A stretch of 21,876 nucleotides of DNA. Source: Stenotrophomonas sp. UBA7346. GTDB taxonomy: Bacteria > Pseudomonadota > Gammaproteobacteria > Xanthomonadales > Xanthomonadaceae. Shown piece after piece: positions 15,165 to 21,876 of the stretch (positions are counted from its first letter, which is position 1; the number at the start of each line of letters is the position of its first letter). The stretch lies in NCBI GenBank assembly GCA_002471015.1, contig DKPB01000091.1, positions 1 to 21,876 on the forward strand, in the 5' to 3' direction. The translations under genes and the position numbers were made by a program. Under the pieces are notes generated by a model. That model was not told the DNA's origin. It was given only the letters and a program-made list of their open reading frames with translations, and ran no database searches.

Positions 15165-18100
15165 TCAGAACTCTTTCTTGATGTCCAGGTACAGCACCCG
15201 GCCACGGATGTTGACGCGGTTGGAGACGAAGCCGGACATGTTGTCGACGAATGGATAGTCGCGGTCGAACATGTTCTGCACGCCCAGGCGCGCGGTCACC
15301 CCGCCCAACCAGCCGTCACGCTGGCGCTTGCGGTAGCCCAGCTGAGCGTCGAAGGTGGTGTAGGACGCCGAGCGCGTGCGCGGGTTCTCGTTGGGGATGA
15401 AATCGTTGTAGTCGGTGGCGACGGCCGACAGCGGGTACAGCACGCGGTGTGCGGCGCTGTAATGGCTGCCCAGCGACGCGAACCATGCAGTGCCTTCCCA
15501 GCCGACAAACAGGTCACCGGCCCACTTGCTCGGGCCCAGCTCGCTGTCCGAGTAGGTCAAGGTTGGCATCGACGCCAGCGAGCGCGAAGTCAGTTCCAGC
15601 GTGCGCACTGCGTTGAGCTCGATGCGCCAGTCGCCCCAGTCATTGCCGAAGTAGTAGCTGGCAGTGGTGTCGATGCTGCGCGAACGGCGGCCGAGGAAGT
15701 TGATGGCGCGGTTGTCCCACAACATCACCCCGTTCTCGCCAACAGTGAAGGTCCCTTCGGGCATCTTGCTGATGTCCTTGAAGACCTCCGAATAGGTCAG
15801 GCCCGACAGCGGGTCACCGATGTAGTTGTCGAAGCTGGTGCGGTTGTAGGTGGCCGACAGCTGCAGACCGGTGGCGAACCCGGGCACCCAGTCAAAGCCA
15901 TAGGTCACCACGCTGGCCACCTGCGGCTTGAGGTTGGCATTGGGGCCGCTGAGGGCGACCACCTGGGTCACACCGTCGGGCAGCTGCCCGCCGTTGAAGA
16001 GCACCCGCGAGGTGTAGTCGTCCATGATCAGCTGGCCAAACTGCTGCTGGGCCTGCGGCACCAGGAAGGACTCGCCCCAGGTGGCGCGCAGGCGCAGCTG
16101 GTCGAACGGCTTCCACGCCAACCGTGCCAGCGGGCTGGTGCGACTGAAACTGCGCGACACCATGCTGTCGCTGCCGGTGATGTCGTCTGCGCCATCATTG
16201 CGCAGGCCGGTCAGCTGCTCCACGTCGAAGCCGCCCAGCTCACCCAGGCCGTAGGACGAATCGCGCAGCGCGCTGTCACCGCGTTGGTCGAAGCGCTCAT
16301 AGCGGGCGGCCACGGTCAGGCTCAGCAGCTTGGCCATGGGCTTGTCCTTCAGCAGCGGAATGCCGATTTCGGTGAACAAGGCCTCGGACTTGCCTTCACT
16401 CTCGGTGGACAGGCGCTCACCCAGGTTGCTTTCGAAGCTGTAGCGCTGCTCGCGATGCTGGGCACCGAAGGCGGCTTCGATCTTGCCGGCCGGCAACGCA
16501 AACAGTTCGCCACGGGTCAGCAGGTCGATGGTGTTGGCACGTGCCTGGAAGCGGTAGACATGGCGCTCGACCAGGCTCTGCAACAGCTCACGGTTGCGCG
16601 CGACGATGGCCTCGTTGCTGCCATCGCCAAACACATTCAGGCCGTTGAGTACCTCCAGCGTGCGCGCATAGCCGTCAGCGCCCATCGAACCGGTGAGGTC
16701 CATCAGCGCCGAGGTGGTGCCCTTCTCGCGGCCAGTGCTGAAGGTTGCTTCGTAGTCCCAGCCCTTGGCGAACGGCAACTTGCCGTTGATGCCGATATGG
16801 GCATCGGTATTGGTCTGCTTCTGGTCCTCGCTAAGGTTCATGCCGTTGAACTCGCGCTCGAACGAGTAGCCCACCAGCACATCACGGCCGAAGGTGTTGT
16901 ACGGGTTGCTCTCCGGGATATAAGCGTTGTAGTCGTCCTCGAAGATGCCGAAGTCGAACAGCGTCGGCCGCCAGTTTTCCTTGTTGATCTGGCGCACATG
17001 GCTGATGCCATAGTTCAACTCGGTGGTGGCGCCCAGATCATGCACGCCGCTGATGCGCGCATAGGTGTTTTCGACCTTGGGACCGATGCGGCTGCGCTCA
17101 TAGGTGGACGGCGCAGTGGCCGGGTCATACGGCAGCAGGCTGCCCGGATCCAGCGCGCTGCCATCCTGGCCGCCAGGGATCACGCCGATCACCTCGCCCG
17201 TGAAGTGGTAGCCGATGCCAAAGTCTTCGGATTCATAGACCACGCCCGGCTGGCCCTTGTTGCGGGTACGACCATTGATGCCGCCACGGTCGCTGAAGTC
17301 ACCCCGCCCGTTCGGGCCCGAGTGGATCAGGCTGTTCACATCGGCCGGCAGGCTGCGCTCACGGCCCACCGCGGTGGTCACGTGACCGCTGCCGTAGCCG
17401 AAGGTATGCGCCAGGTCCAGGCGCGAGACATCAGCGCCGGTGCTGGAGTTCTCATGACGCGCCTGCGCGGTGGTGCCGTCATAGGATTTTTTCAGCACGA
17501 TGTTGATCACACCGGCGACCGCATCGGAGCCATAGATGGCGCTGGCGCCGTCGCTGAGCACCTCGATGCGCTCGATCTGCGACACCGGGATGGAGGAGAT
17601 ATCGGTATAGGCGCCCTGCGCCTGCGCCGAGCCGCTGCGGCGGCGGCCATCCACCAGGATCAGCGTTGAACGGCTGCCCAGGCCACGCAGGTTGGCACCG
17701 GACGAACCCAGCCCGGACACACCGTCGCCATACGTACTGCCGTACTCCACCTCGCCCAGCGCGCGCGAGGCGCTGGTGCGGTTGGAGAAGTTCTGCGGCA
17801 GGTTGCGCAGCACGTCCTCGATCGAGGCGTAGCCGCGGCTTTCGATCAGCTGCGAGTCGATCACGATCAGCGGCGAGGCCGGATCGATGTTCTTCAAGTA
17901 AGTACCGGTGACATTGATGGTCTCCAGCGTTTCCGCATCGCCACCCTGCTGCACCACGTCGCCGGCGCTGTCACGTGCGCGGATGGCCACAGTCTTGGCA
18001 TTGACGAAGGCATGCACATAGCCGGTAGGTGCCAGCAGCTGCCGCAAGGCGCTGTCGGCATCAAGCGTGCCGTTGATCGCAGCGCTGCGCACGCTGCCAC

Positions 18101-18326
18101 CGGCATCGCCGGCATAGACCACCTGCAGGCCGCTCTGCTCGGCGAACGCTTCCAGTGCCGATGCCAACGGCTGCGCCGGGACATCGAACGGAAACACCGC
18201 TGCCTGCGTCGCCTGCACGGCCCCCTGTGCCGACTGCGCCGATGCAACATTGCCGGTGCCAAGCAGCAGCGCTACCGCCACTGCCGTCACCAACGTGTTT
18301 TTGTGAAGAATGATGCTGGACCCCAT
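15165..18326 (-). CDS. STN-domain TonB-dependent receptor (signalling type)
   Basis: A 1053-residue outer-membrane receptor of the FecA transducer type. After a signal peptide (cleavage near ASA, residue 30) an STN signalling domain spans ~46-115 (FDVPAQPLASALEAFAEQSGLQVVY...INGTLDADSALRQLLAPTG). This periplasmic domain normally contacts a FecR-like protein, present next door. A TonB-box-like TLETINVTG (133-141) and plug follow (LRGLGSRSTLILVDGRRR; ERIEVLSDGASAIYGSDAVAGVINIVLKK), then a long barrel ending in F (YLDIKKEF). The ATG at 18326 is preferred because the signal peptide begins there; an in-frame ATG at 18350 would add 8 residues. It lies 149 nt after fecR. The ligand is unknown; the downstream reductases and peptidases suggest a peptide or protein rather than a simple chelate, but that is inference. 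Confidence 0.92.
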   Translation of the reverse strand: MGSSIILHKNTLVTAVAVALLLGTGNVASAQSAQGAVQATQAAVFPFDVPAQPLASALEAFAEQSGLQVVYAGDAGGSVRSAAINGTLDADSALRQLLAPTGYVHAFVNAKTVAIRARDSAGDVVQQGGDAETLETINVTGTYLKNIDPASPLIVIDSQLIESRGYASIEDVLRNLPQNFSNRTSASRALGEVEYGSTYGDGVSGLGSSGANLRGLGSRSTLILVDGRRRSGSAQAQGAYTDISSIPVSQIERIEVLSDGASAIYGSDAVAGVINIVLKKSYDGTTAQARHENSSTGADVSRLDLAHTFGYGSGHVTTAVGRERSLPADVNSLIHSGPNGRGDFSDRGGINGRTRNKGQPGVVYESEDFGIGYHFTGEVIGVIPGGQDGSALDPGSLLPYDPATAPSTYERSRIGPKVENTYARISGVHDLGATTELNYGISHVRQINKENWRPTLFDFGIFEDDYNAYIPESNPYNTFGRDVLVGYSFEREFNGMNLSEDQKQTNTDAHIGINGKLPFAKGWDYEATFSTGREKGTTSALMDLTGSMGADGYARTLEVLNGLNVFGDGSNEAIVARNRELLQSLVERHVYRFQARANTIDLLTRGELFALPAGKIEAAFGAQHREQRYSFESNLGERLSTESEGKSEALFTEIGIPLLKDKPMAKLLSLTVAARYERFDQRGDSALRDSSYGLGELGGFDVEQLTGLRNDGADDITGSDSMVSRSFSRTSPLARLAWKPFDQLRLRATWGESFLVPQAQQQFGQLIMDDYTSRVLFNGGQLPDGVTQVVALSGPNANLKPQVASVVTYGFDWVPGFATGLQLSATYNRTSFDNYIGDPLSGLTYSEVFKDISKMPEGTFTVGENGVMLWDNRAINFLGRRSRSIDTTASYYFGNDWGDWRIELNAVRTLELTSRSLASMPTLTYSDSELGPSKWAGDLFVGWEGTAWFASLGSHYSAAHRVLYPLSAVATDYNDFIPNENPRTRSASYTTFDAQLGYRKRQRDGWLGGVTARLGVQNMFDRDYPFVDNMSGFVSNRVNIRGRVLYLDIKKEF

Positions 18327-18440
18327 GGATAATTCGCCCCCGAAAGACATCGAATGGTTACCGACGCAACCGGTGCCGCCTGCTGGCGAAACCGGCCTCT
18401 TGTTACATCCGTGTGTCCGAGTGGGCGAAAAGGGTACTCA

Positions 18441-18461
18441 TTGGAAAAATAATTTTTCCAA
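18441..18461. promoter_or_regulatory. Perfect 21-bp palindrome before the STN receptor
   Basis: Arms TTGGAAAAAT (18441-18450) and ATTTTTCCAA (18452-18461) are exact reverse complements around a single A. This AT-rich site stands out in GC-rich DNA and lies between fecR (stop at 18476) and the receptor start (18326). On the minus strand it contains GGAAAA, similar to a FecI-type -35, with CCCTTT 19 nt further, a spacing longer than the usual 17. It may be a regulator site or part of the receptor promoter; as a terminator it lacks a separate U-tract. Confidence 0.5.
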
Positions 18462-18475
18462 CAACGCGGCAACAC

Positions 18476-19609
18476 CTATTGGCTGCTGCGTCCGTCGATG
18501 ACATTACGATCGGGCTGGCGGCTGACCCGCAGCTGCGAGCAGCATTCCAGGAACTGCAGGAAGGAGTCGGCATCGTCGGCATAGAACACGCCGCTGTAGC
18601 GCTGCTCGCGGACCAACGGATCGGTGACCACGATGGGGCGCGGGTTGTAGCGATTGAACTCGCTGATGATGTCGGCCAGTGTGTCGTTGCGGAAACTCAA
18701 CCGGCGCTTGCCATCGGCGGGTTCGTTCGGCACCTCCAATGGCATCCGCAGCATGGCCTGCTGGCCCTGCGGGATGCGCGCCTGCTCACCGGCGGACAAC
18801 GCCGCTGGGCGGCCCAATGACTCCACCTTGGCCTTGCCCGCTTCCAGCGTGGCGGCGTCATCGCGCCACAGCGATTCCAGCCAGTTGCCGGTGGCGGTGA
18901 CCTTCACCTTGCCCTCGCTGACCGCCACCAGCGTGCCCGACGGCAAGCGGTTGACGGTGAAGCGCGTACCCACCGCCTGCACGATGTTGTCACCAGCATG
19001 CACCCGGAACGGACGGCTGCTGTCATGGGCCACATCAAACGTGGCTTCGCCGTCACGCAGCTCGATGTCACGCACCCCGGCGCTGAAGCGCACGGCGATG
19101 TAGGAGGCCGGCGCCAGGGTCACCATCGAGCCATCGGCCAGGGCGATGCTGCGCTGCTCGCCCACCGCGCTGGCGTACTGGTAAACCGGCACTTCCGGCT
19201 GCAGCAGCTTCCAACTGCCCAGCAGCACCGCGCAGGCGGCAACACCGGCAGCAAGCGCCCAGCCGAAGCGGCGCCGACGACCACGCGCCACCGTCGCGGC
19301 CGGTGCCGGGCGGGCGGCCGGTGCCACTACCGGTGCATCGTGCAGCGCCACCACATTGTCCTGCGCCTGGGCCTGCGCCAGCACCGCGTCCAGGTCAAAC
19401 GCCTGCAGCGCCGCACTGGCAGCCAGCTCGCGCTCCACCAACTGCGCCATCAACAGTTCTTCCAGGTGCAGCGGCGAGCGCGCCACCCAGGCCGCAAAGC
19501 CACTGCGGTCGGCGTCCGTGGGCGTGCCACCCATGACCTGCAGCCACTCGGCGGCCTCGCGTGCGGCGCGCTCGCGGCTCTGTTGCGGCGATGTGCGATA
19601 GATATTCAT
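18476..19609 (-). CDS. FecR-like anti-sigma factor
   Basis: A 377-residue inner-membrane regulator of the FecR family. The N-terminal cytoplasmic domain (~15-60, AAEWLQVMGGTPTDADRSGFAAWVARSPLHLEEL) is the DUF4880-type sigma-binding part. A single membrane helix (~115-136) follows an Ala/Pro linker and an RGRRRR stop signal. The periplasmic FecR domain covers ~148-240 (LADGSMVTLAPAS; DGEATFDVAHDSSRPFRVHAG) and a C-terminal DUF4974-like domain ~303-370 contacts receptor STN domains in relatives. The start at 19609 is 41 nt after the sigma factor stop and has GGGTGA upstream. Together with the ECF sigma gene and the STN receptor it makes a complete cell-surface signalling set: ligand-loaded receptor, FecR, sigma factor. 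Confidence 0.92.
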   Translation of the reverse strand: MNIYRTSPQQSRERAAREAAEWLQVMGGTPTDADRSGFAAWVARSPLHLEELLMAQLVERELAASAALQAFDLDAVLAQAQAQDNVVALHDAPVVAPAARPAPAATVARGRRRRFGWALAAGVAACAVLLGSWKLLQPEVPVYQYASAVGEQRSIALADGSMVTLAPASYIAVRFSAGVRDIELRDGEATFDVAHDSSRPFRVHAGDNIVQAVGTRFTVNRLPSGTLVAVSEGKVKVTATGNWLESLWRDDAATLEAGKAKVESLGRPAALSAGEQARIPQGQQAMLRMPLEVPNEPADGKRRLSFRNDTLADIISEFNRYNPRPIVVTDPLVREQRYSGVFYADDADSFLQFLECCSQLRVSRQPDRNVIDGRSSQ

Positions 19610-19649
19610 GCTTTCACCCGCCTTGCCCGGGGCAAGGTCCACATCCTGT

Positions 19650-20168
19650 TCATCGTTCCAAGCTCGCGCGTACATGCGCCAGCGCTTCAACACTGTATTT
19701 CTTCACCGTATGCACGCTCAGCCCCAGCCGCTGGGCTATCTGCGCATGGCTCAGGCCTTCACGCCGCTCCAGCAGCAGCACCGCAAGGCGGTTGGGCGGC
19801 AGTTGTGCCAGCGCATCCCCCACCTGCCGTTCGAAGAACCCGCCACCTTCGCTGAATGCCGCCGGCCCCGGGTTCTCGGCCACCGCCTCGACCACGGTCG
19901 AGTCGTAGACCATGCGCCCCTGCCGCTGGCGCATGTTGAACTCGCTGGCCACATGCGCGGCGATGCCATAGATGTAGGCCAGCGGATTGCGCACGGTTTC
20001 GATGTTCTGCACCCGCAGCAGGCGCAGGTAGACCTCCTGCACCAGGTCCCCCAGGTCCTGGGCCTCGGCCACCCGTCGACGCAGGAAGCGATGCAGCTCG
20101 GCGCTGTAGTCATGGACCGCGCGGGCCGCGAACTCGCGGCCGGGCTGTTCCTGTTCAGCCGGCGCCAT
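19650..20168 (-). CDS. FecI-like ECF RNA polymerase sigma factor
   Basis: A 172-residue ECF sigma factor. Region 2 is at ~18-85 (YSAELHRFLRRRV...AQDLGDLVQEVYLRLLRV...NPLAYIYGIAAHVASEF), and region 4 at ~115-168 with a helix-turn-helix (LSHAQIAQRLGLSVHTVKKYSVEAL). The FecI-type hallmark HTVKKY is present. The ATG at 20168 is preferred because GGAGG lies 5 nt upstream; a GTG at 20180 would add 4 residues. It is first in the leftward series sigma-FecR-receptor and should drive the receptor promoter, and possibly all seven genes, when FecR releases it. The target promoter may be the one near 18441-18461. Confidence 0.93.
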   Translation of the reverse strand: MAPAEQEQPGREFAARAVHDYSAELHRFLRRRVAEAQDLGDLVQEVYLRLLRVQNIETVRNPLAYIYGIAAHVASEFNMRQRQGRMVYDSTVVEAVAENPGPAAFSEGGGFFERQVGDALAQLPPNRLAVLLLERREGLSHAQIAQRLGLSVHTVKKYSVEALAHVRASLER

Positions 20169-20317
20169 CACCGCCTCCACGCCAGCGCCTGCGGCACCGG
20201 CCTCTCCCGCTTGTCATCTGCAGCTCCCAATGGCGGGGGCGACAGGCGCGGCGCCCCCTTGACCATGCAGTGCGTGGCAAGGGGCGATTTGGGTACTCCG
20301 GGCGTCCAATTCGTTCA

Positions 20318-20335
20318 GCCAATCATCACATTGGC
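20318..20335. promoter_or_regulatory. Interrupted palindrome, candidate operator
   Basis: GCCAAT and ATTGGC form 6-bp inverted arms separated by 6 nt, about 150 bp upstream of the sigma factor start codon. Dyads of this kind often bind regulators, but arms this short can occur by chance and no family was recognised. Confidence 0.35.
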
Positions 20336-20360
20336 AACCAGCTTACCGGGGCTGGAACGA

Positions 20361-20389
20361 CAACGCCCGGCTTGGGGGGCCGGGCGTTG
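20361..20389 (-). terminator. Hairpin terminator after the barrel gene
   Basis: An 11-bp perfect stem (CAACGCCCGGC at 20361-20371 and complement at 20379-20389) with a 7-nt loop, 22 nt after the barrel gene's stop at 20412. The T-rich tail is poor (TCGTT on the minus strand), so termination strength is uncertain. It separates the barrel remnant from the sigma factor operon. Confidence 0.65.
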
Positions 20390-20411
20390 CCATCACCACA
20401 TCGGGACGCGG

Positions 20412-21005
20412 TCAGGGCCGGATCTGCTCCCCGTGCCCCTGCATGCCAGTGCCACGCCGGCAACGCCGGCCCTGGCACTCATCGAGCCCGACCCCGTCAG
20501 CTGCGCCCACGTTGCCGCTACCTGCGCCTCCCTTGCCGTAGCTGACGCGCAGACCAACACTGTTGCTGGAGGCGCTATTGCTGCCTTGGTCTCGACCGAA
20601 CAGCAGCGAGATCAACCAGCCATTGCGGGTCTGCATGTCCAGGCCCAACCCGGCAGTCAGCATGTTGTCGGCGTAGCCCTGCATCTTCAGCAGATAGCCA
20701 TCCGTACTGGGCTGCTGCACATAGTTCATCCACGCATCACCGTTGTTGGACAGCGACTGCCGGTACTCCAGCTTCCAGAACGGCCGCAGTTGCAAGCGCT
20801 CACCCTGCCAGCTGTAGCTACCGTCAAAGCCCAGCGCCAACCCGCTATTGCGCACGGTCTGCCGTGCATAGACCAGGTCGTACGTCTGCAGGCCATGCTC
20901 GCGGTAGCCATCCAGATGGCTTTGGCTGCCATCAAAGCGGCCATAGCCGGACAAAGTGGTGGCGCCGTGCTGCTGCTGATAACCGAAGGTCAACGCGCCC
21001 GACGT
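20412..21005 (-). pseudogene. Autotransporter-like beta-barrel gene, truncated by IS
   Basis: The 3' part (~198 codons) of a gene whose product looks like an autotransporter beta-domain: alternating strands such as ALTFGYQQQHGATTLSGYGRF, YDLVYARQTVR, GLALGFDGSYSW, LRPFWKLEYRQSL, MLTAGLGLDMQTRNGWLISLLFG and SVGLRVSYG. The 5' part, with passenger and signal peptide, is absent because an IS3-family element begins near 21006; the open frame continues a few codons into IS sequence, so its ATG at 21056 is not a real start. The C-terminus is odd: after the apparent last strand (GLRVSYGK) about 38 Gly/Arg/Cys-rich residues follow, instead of ending in an aromatic residue, so a frameshift near 20530 is possible. 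The exact junction is uncertain by some 10 bp. Confidence 0.7.
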
Positions 21006-21067
21006 CCCCCCAAGATTGAGTAGCACAACGGTTTGGAGTCCAATCCTCAATGACAAGGAGATTGGAC

Positions 21068-21331
21068 GTGAAGAAGCGCTTTACCGAAGAACAGATCATT
21101 GGCTTCCTGCGTGAGGCTGAAGCAGGTATGCCCATCAAGGATCTTTGCCGCCGGCACGGCTTCAGCGAGGCCTCGTACTACCTGTGGCGCAGCAAGTTCG
21201 GCGGTATGAGCGTGCCCGATGCCAAGCGGCTGAAGGACCTGGAAGCGGAGAACGCGCGCCTAAAGAAGCTACTGGCTGAGCAGGTATTCGAGAACGACGT
21301 GATCAAGGACGCATTGCGAAAAAAGTGGTGA
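21068..21331 (+). CDS. IS3-family transposase OrfA
   Basis: An 87-residue OrfA with an N-terminal helix-turn-helix (KKRFTEEQIIGFLREAEAG...DLCRRHGFSEASYYLWRSKFGGM) and a leucine-zipper-like helix (LKDLEAENARLKKLLAEQ), as in IS407-group elements. It binds the IS ends and pairs with OrfB. The GTG at 21068 is chosen because AAGGAG (21055-21060) lies 7 nt upstream and most relatives begin at this KKRF; an ATG at 21050 would overlap that ribosome-binding site. The ORF ends just after A AAA AAG (21319-21325), the likely -1 frameshift point into OrfB. Confidence 0.92.
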   Translation: MKKRFTEEQIIGFLREAEAGMPIKDLCRRHGFSEASYYLWRSKFGGMSVPDAKRLKDLEAENARLKKLLAEQVFENDVIKDALRKKW

Positions 21332-21876
21332 CTGCACCAGCGCGCAGGCTGCTGGTGCGGAGCATGGTTGAGAAGGGGTTGAGCGAACGACGAGCGCTGG
21401 CGGTAGCGCGCATGAGCGCCAGCGCGTTGCGATATGTGCCCAGGCCCGACAACAACGCCGAGCTTCGTGAGCAGATCGTCGCTTTGGCGCAACGGTACAA
21501 ACGCTACGGTGTGGGCATGATTCATCTGAAGCTTCGGCAAAAAGGGCTTGTTGTGAACTACAAGCGGGTGGAGCGCTTGTACCAGGAAGCCGGTCTACAA
21601 GTGCGCCGCAGGAAGCGCAAGAAGGTCGCAGTGGGCGAGCGACAGCCGCTGATACGGCCGTTCGCTGCAAATGAAGTGTGGTCGATGGACTTCGTGTTTG
21701 ATCGAACTTCTGAGGGTCGGGTGATCAAGTGTCTGACCATCGTCGACGATGCGACCCATGAGGCAGTTGCCATCGAAGTGGAGCGAGCGATATCGGGCCA
21801 AGGGGTATCTAGGGTACTGGACAGGCTGGCAGCTCAGCGCGGCCTGCCGCGAGTCATCAGGACGGACAACGTGCTA
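21325..21876 (+). CDS. IS3-family transposase OrfB (DDE integrase), 3'-truncated by window
   Basis: The catalytic half of the IS3 transposase, read in the -1 frame relative to OrfA and open from the slippery site to the window end (184 codons visible). An HTH_21-like region (RYKRYGVGMIHLKLRQKGLVVNYKRVERLYQEAGL) precedes the integrase core, where the first catalytic Asp is in VWSMDFVFD, and the second in the RTDN motif close to the window edge. The third acidic residue lies outside. It is probably made as an OrfAB fusion by frameshifting; an internal ATG at 21364 could also start OrfB alone. No premature stop is visible, so the element may be intact. Confidence 0.9.
   Translation, partial: MVTAPARRLLVRSMVEKGLSERRALAVARMSASALRYVPRPDNNAELREQIVALAQRYKRYGVGMIHLKLRQKGLVVNYKRVERLYQEAGLQVRRRKRKKVAVGERQPLIRPFAANEVWSMDFVFDRTSEGRVIKCLTIVDDATHEAVAIEVERAISGQGVSRVLDRLAAQRGLPRVIRTDNVL

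Larger units (their letters stand above)
20181..20411. other. Intergenic region upstream of the sigma factor gene
   Basis: A 231-bp noncoding gap between the broken barrel gene and the ECF sigma gene, both leftward. It should hold the operon promoter, but no convincing -35/-10 pair was found. An interrupted palindrome GCCAAT-N6-ATTGGC (20318-20335) and a terminator hairpin (20361-20389) are listed separately. Confidence 0.5.
21006..21876 (+). mobile_element. IS3-family element (IS407-like), left part
   Basis: The left end and most of an IS3-family insertion sequence; the right end is outside the window. It carries orfA and orfB in the usual -1 arrangement with a slippery A6G site. The left boundary is approximate: barrel-coding sequence is lost near 21006. 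The leader holds ATTGAG/CTCAAT (21015-21020, 21046-21051) enclosing the hairpin TTGGAGTCCAA (21033-21043). Target-site duplication and terminal inverted repeats cannot be checked without the other end. Confidence 0.85.

Noticed and set aside
15096..17669. Long plus-strand open frame (857 codons) opposite the second receptor
   Set aside because: The same kind of antisense shadow; the minus strand has a full STN-plug-barrel protein.
20412..21056. Intact 214-residue outer-membrane protein
   Set aside because: No signal peptide; the first ~18 codons are IS-derived sequence, so the frame is a remnant joined to the IS by chance.

Overview
The window is GC-rich chromosomal DNA from a Gram-negative bacterium, most likely a member of the Xanthomonadaceae close to Stenotrophomonas or Xanthomonas. 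This rests on gene content (copB/copG-type copper genes, a CopL-like protein ending in RPPIA, large TonB-dependent receptors, a FecI/FecR pair), on codon use, and on typical intergenic elements (CTCCCGC/GCGGGAG hairpins and GTAG-headed repeats). The species is inference; no rRNA or tRNA gene is present.

Layout. (1) Positions 1-1728, plus strand: the end of a copper-resistance operon, with a CopB outer-membrane protein (5' end cut by the window), a small exported EF-hand protein, and a DUF411/CopG-like lipoprotein with a CGCC copper-binding motif. (2) 1729-2042: a convergent intergenic region with nested hairpins and a low-complexity hexamer tract. (3) 7831 down to 2043, minus strand: a four-gene operon of a CopL-like Cys-rich exported protein, a TonB-dependent receptor, a PepSY membrane protein, and a fused PepSY / 2Fe-2S / NqrF-like flavin reductase. 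A sigma70-like promoter (TTGACA / TATTCA) with a palindrome directly after its -10 precedes it. The set reads as outer-membrane metal-chelate uptake plus reduction at the inner membrane. (4) 8223-8750, plus strand: glyoxalase I, followed by two GTAG-type repeats and a terminator. (5) 20168 down to 8973, minus strand: seven genes in a row, namely an ECF sigma factor, a FecR-like anti-sigma factor, an STN-containing (signalling) TonB-dependent receptor, a TlpA-like thioredoxin lipoprotein, a DsbD/ScsB-type transmembrane disulfide reductase, and two M16 peptidases (one with the zinc motif, one without), ending at a hairpin terminator. (6) 20412-21876: an autotransporter-like beta-barrel gene broken by an IS3-family (IS407-like) element whose second ORF runs off the window.

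The main proposal concerns region 5. Its layout suggests a self-induced uptake and digestion pathway. The ligand binds the receptor and signals through FecR to the sigma factor. After import, the DsbD-TlpA relay could reduce disulfides and the M16 pair could cleave the peptide in the periplasm. This would be analogous in logic to the Fus ferredoxin-piracy system (TonB receptor plus M16 protease), but with an added reductive arm and cell-surface signalling. The gene identities are well supported; the joint function and the ligand are inference.
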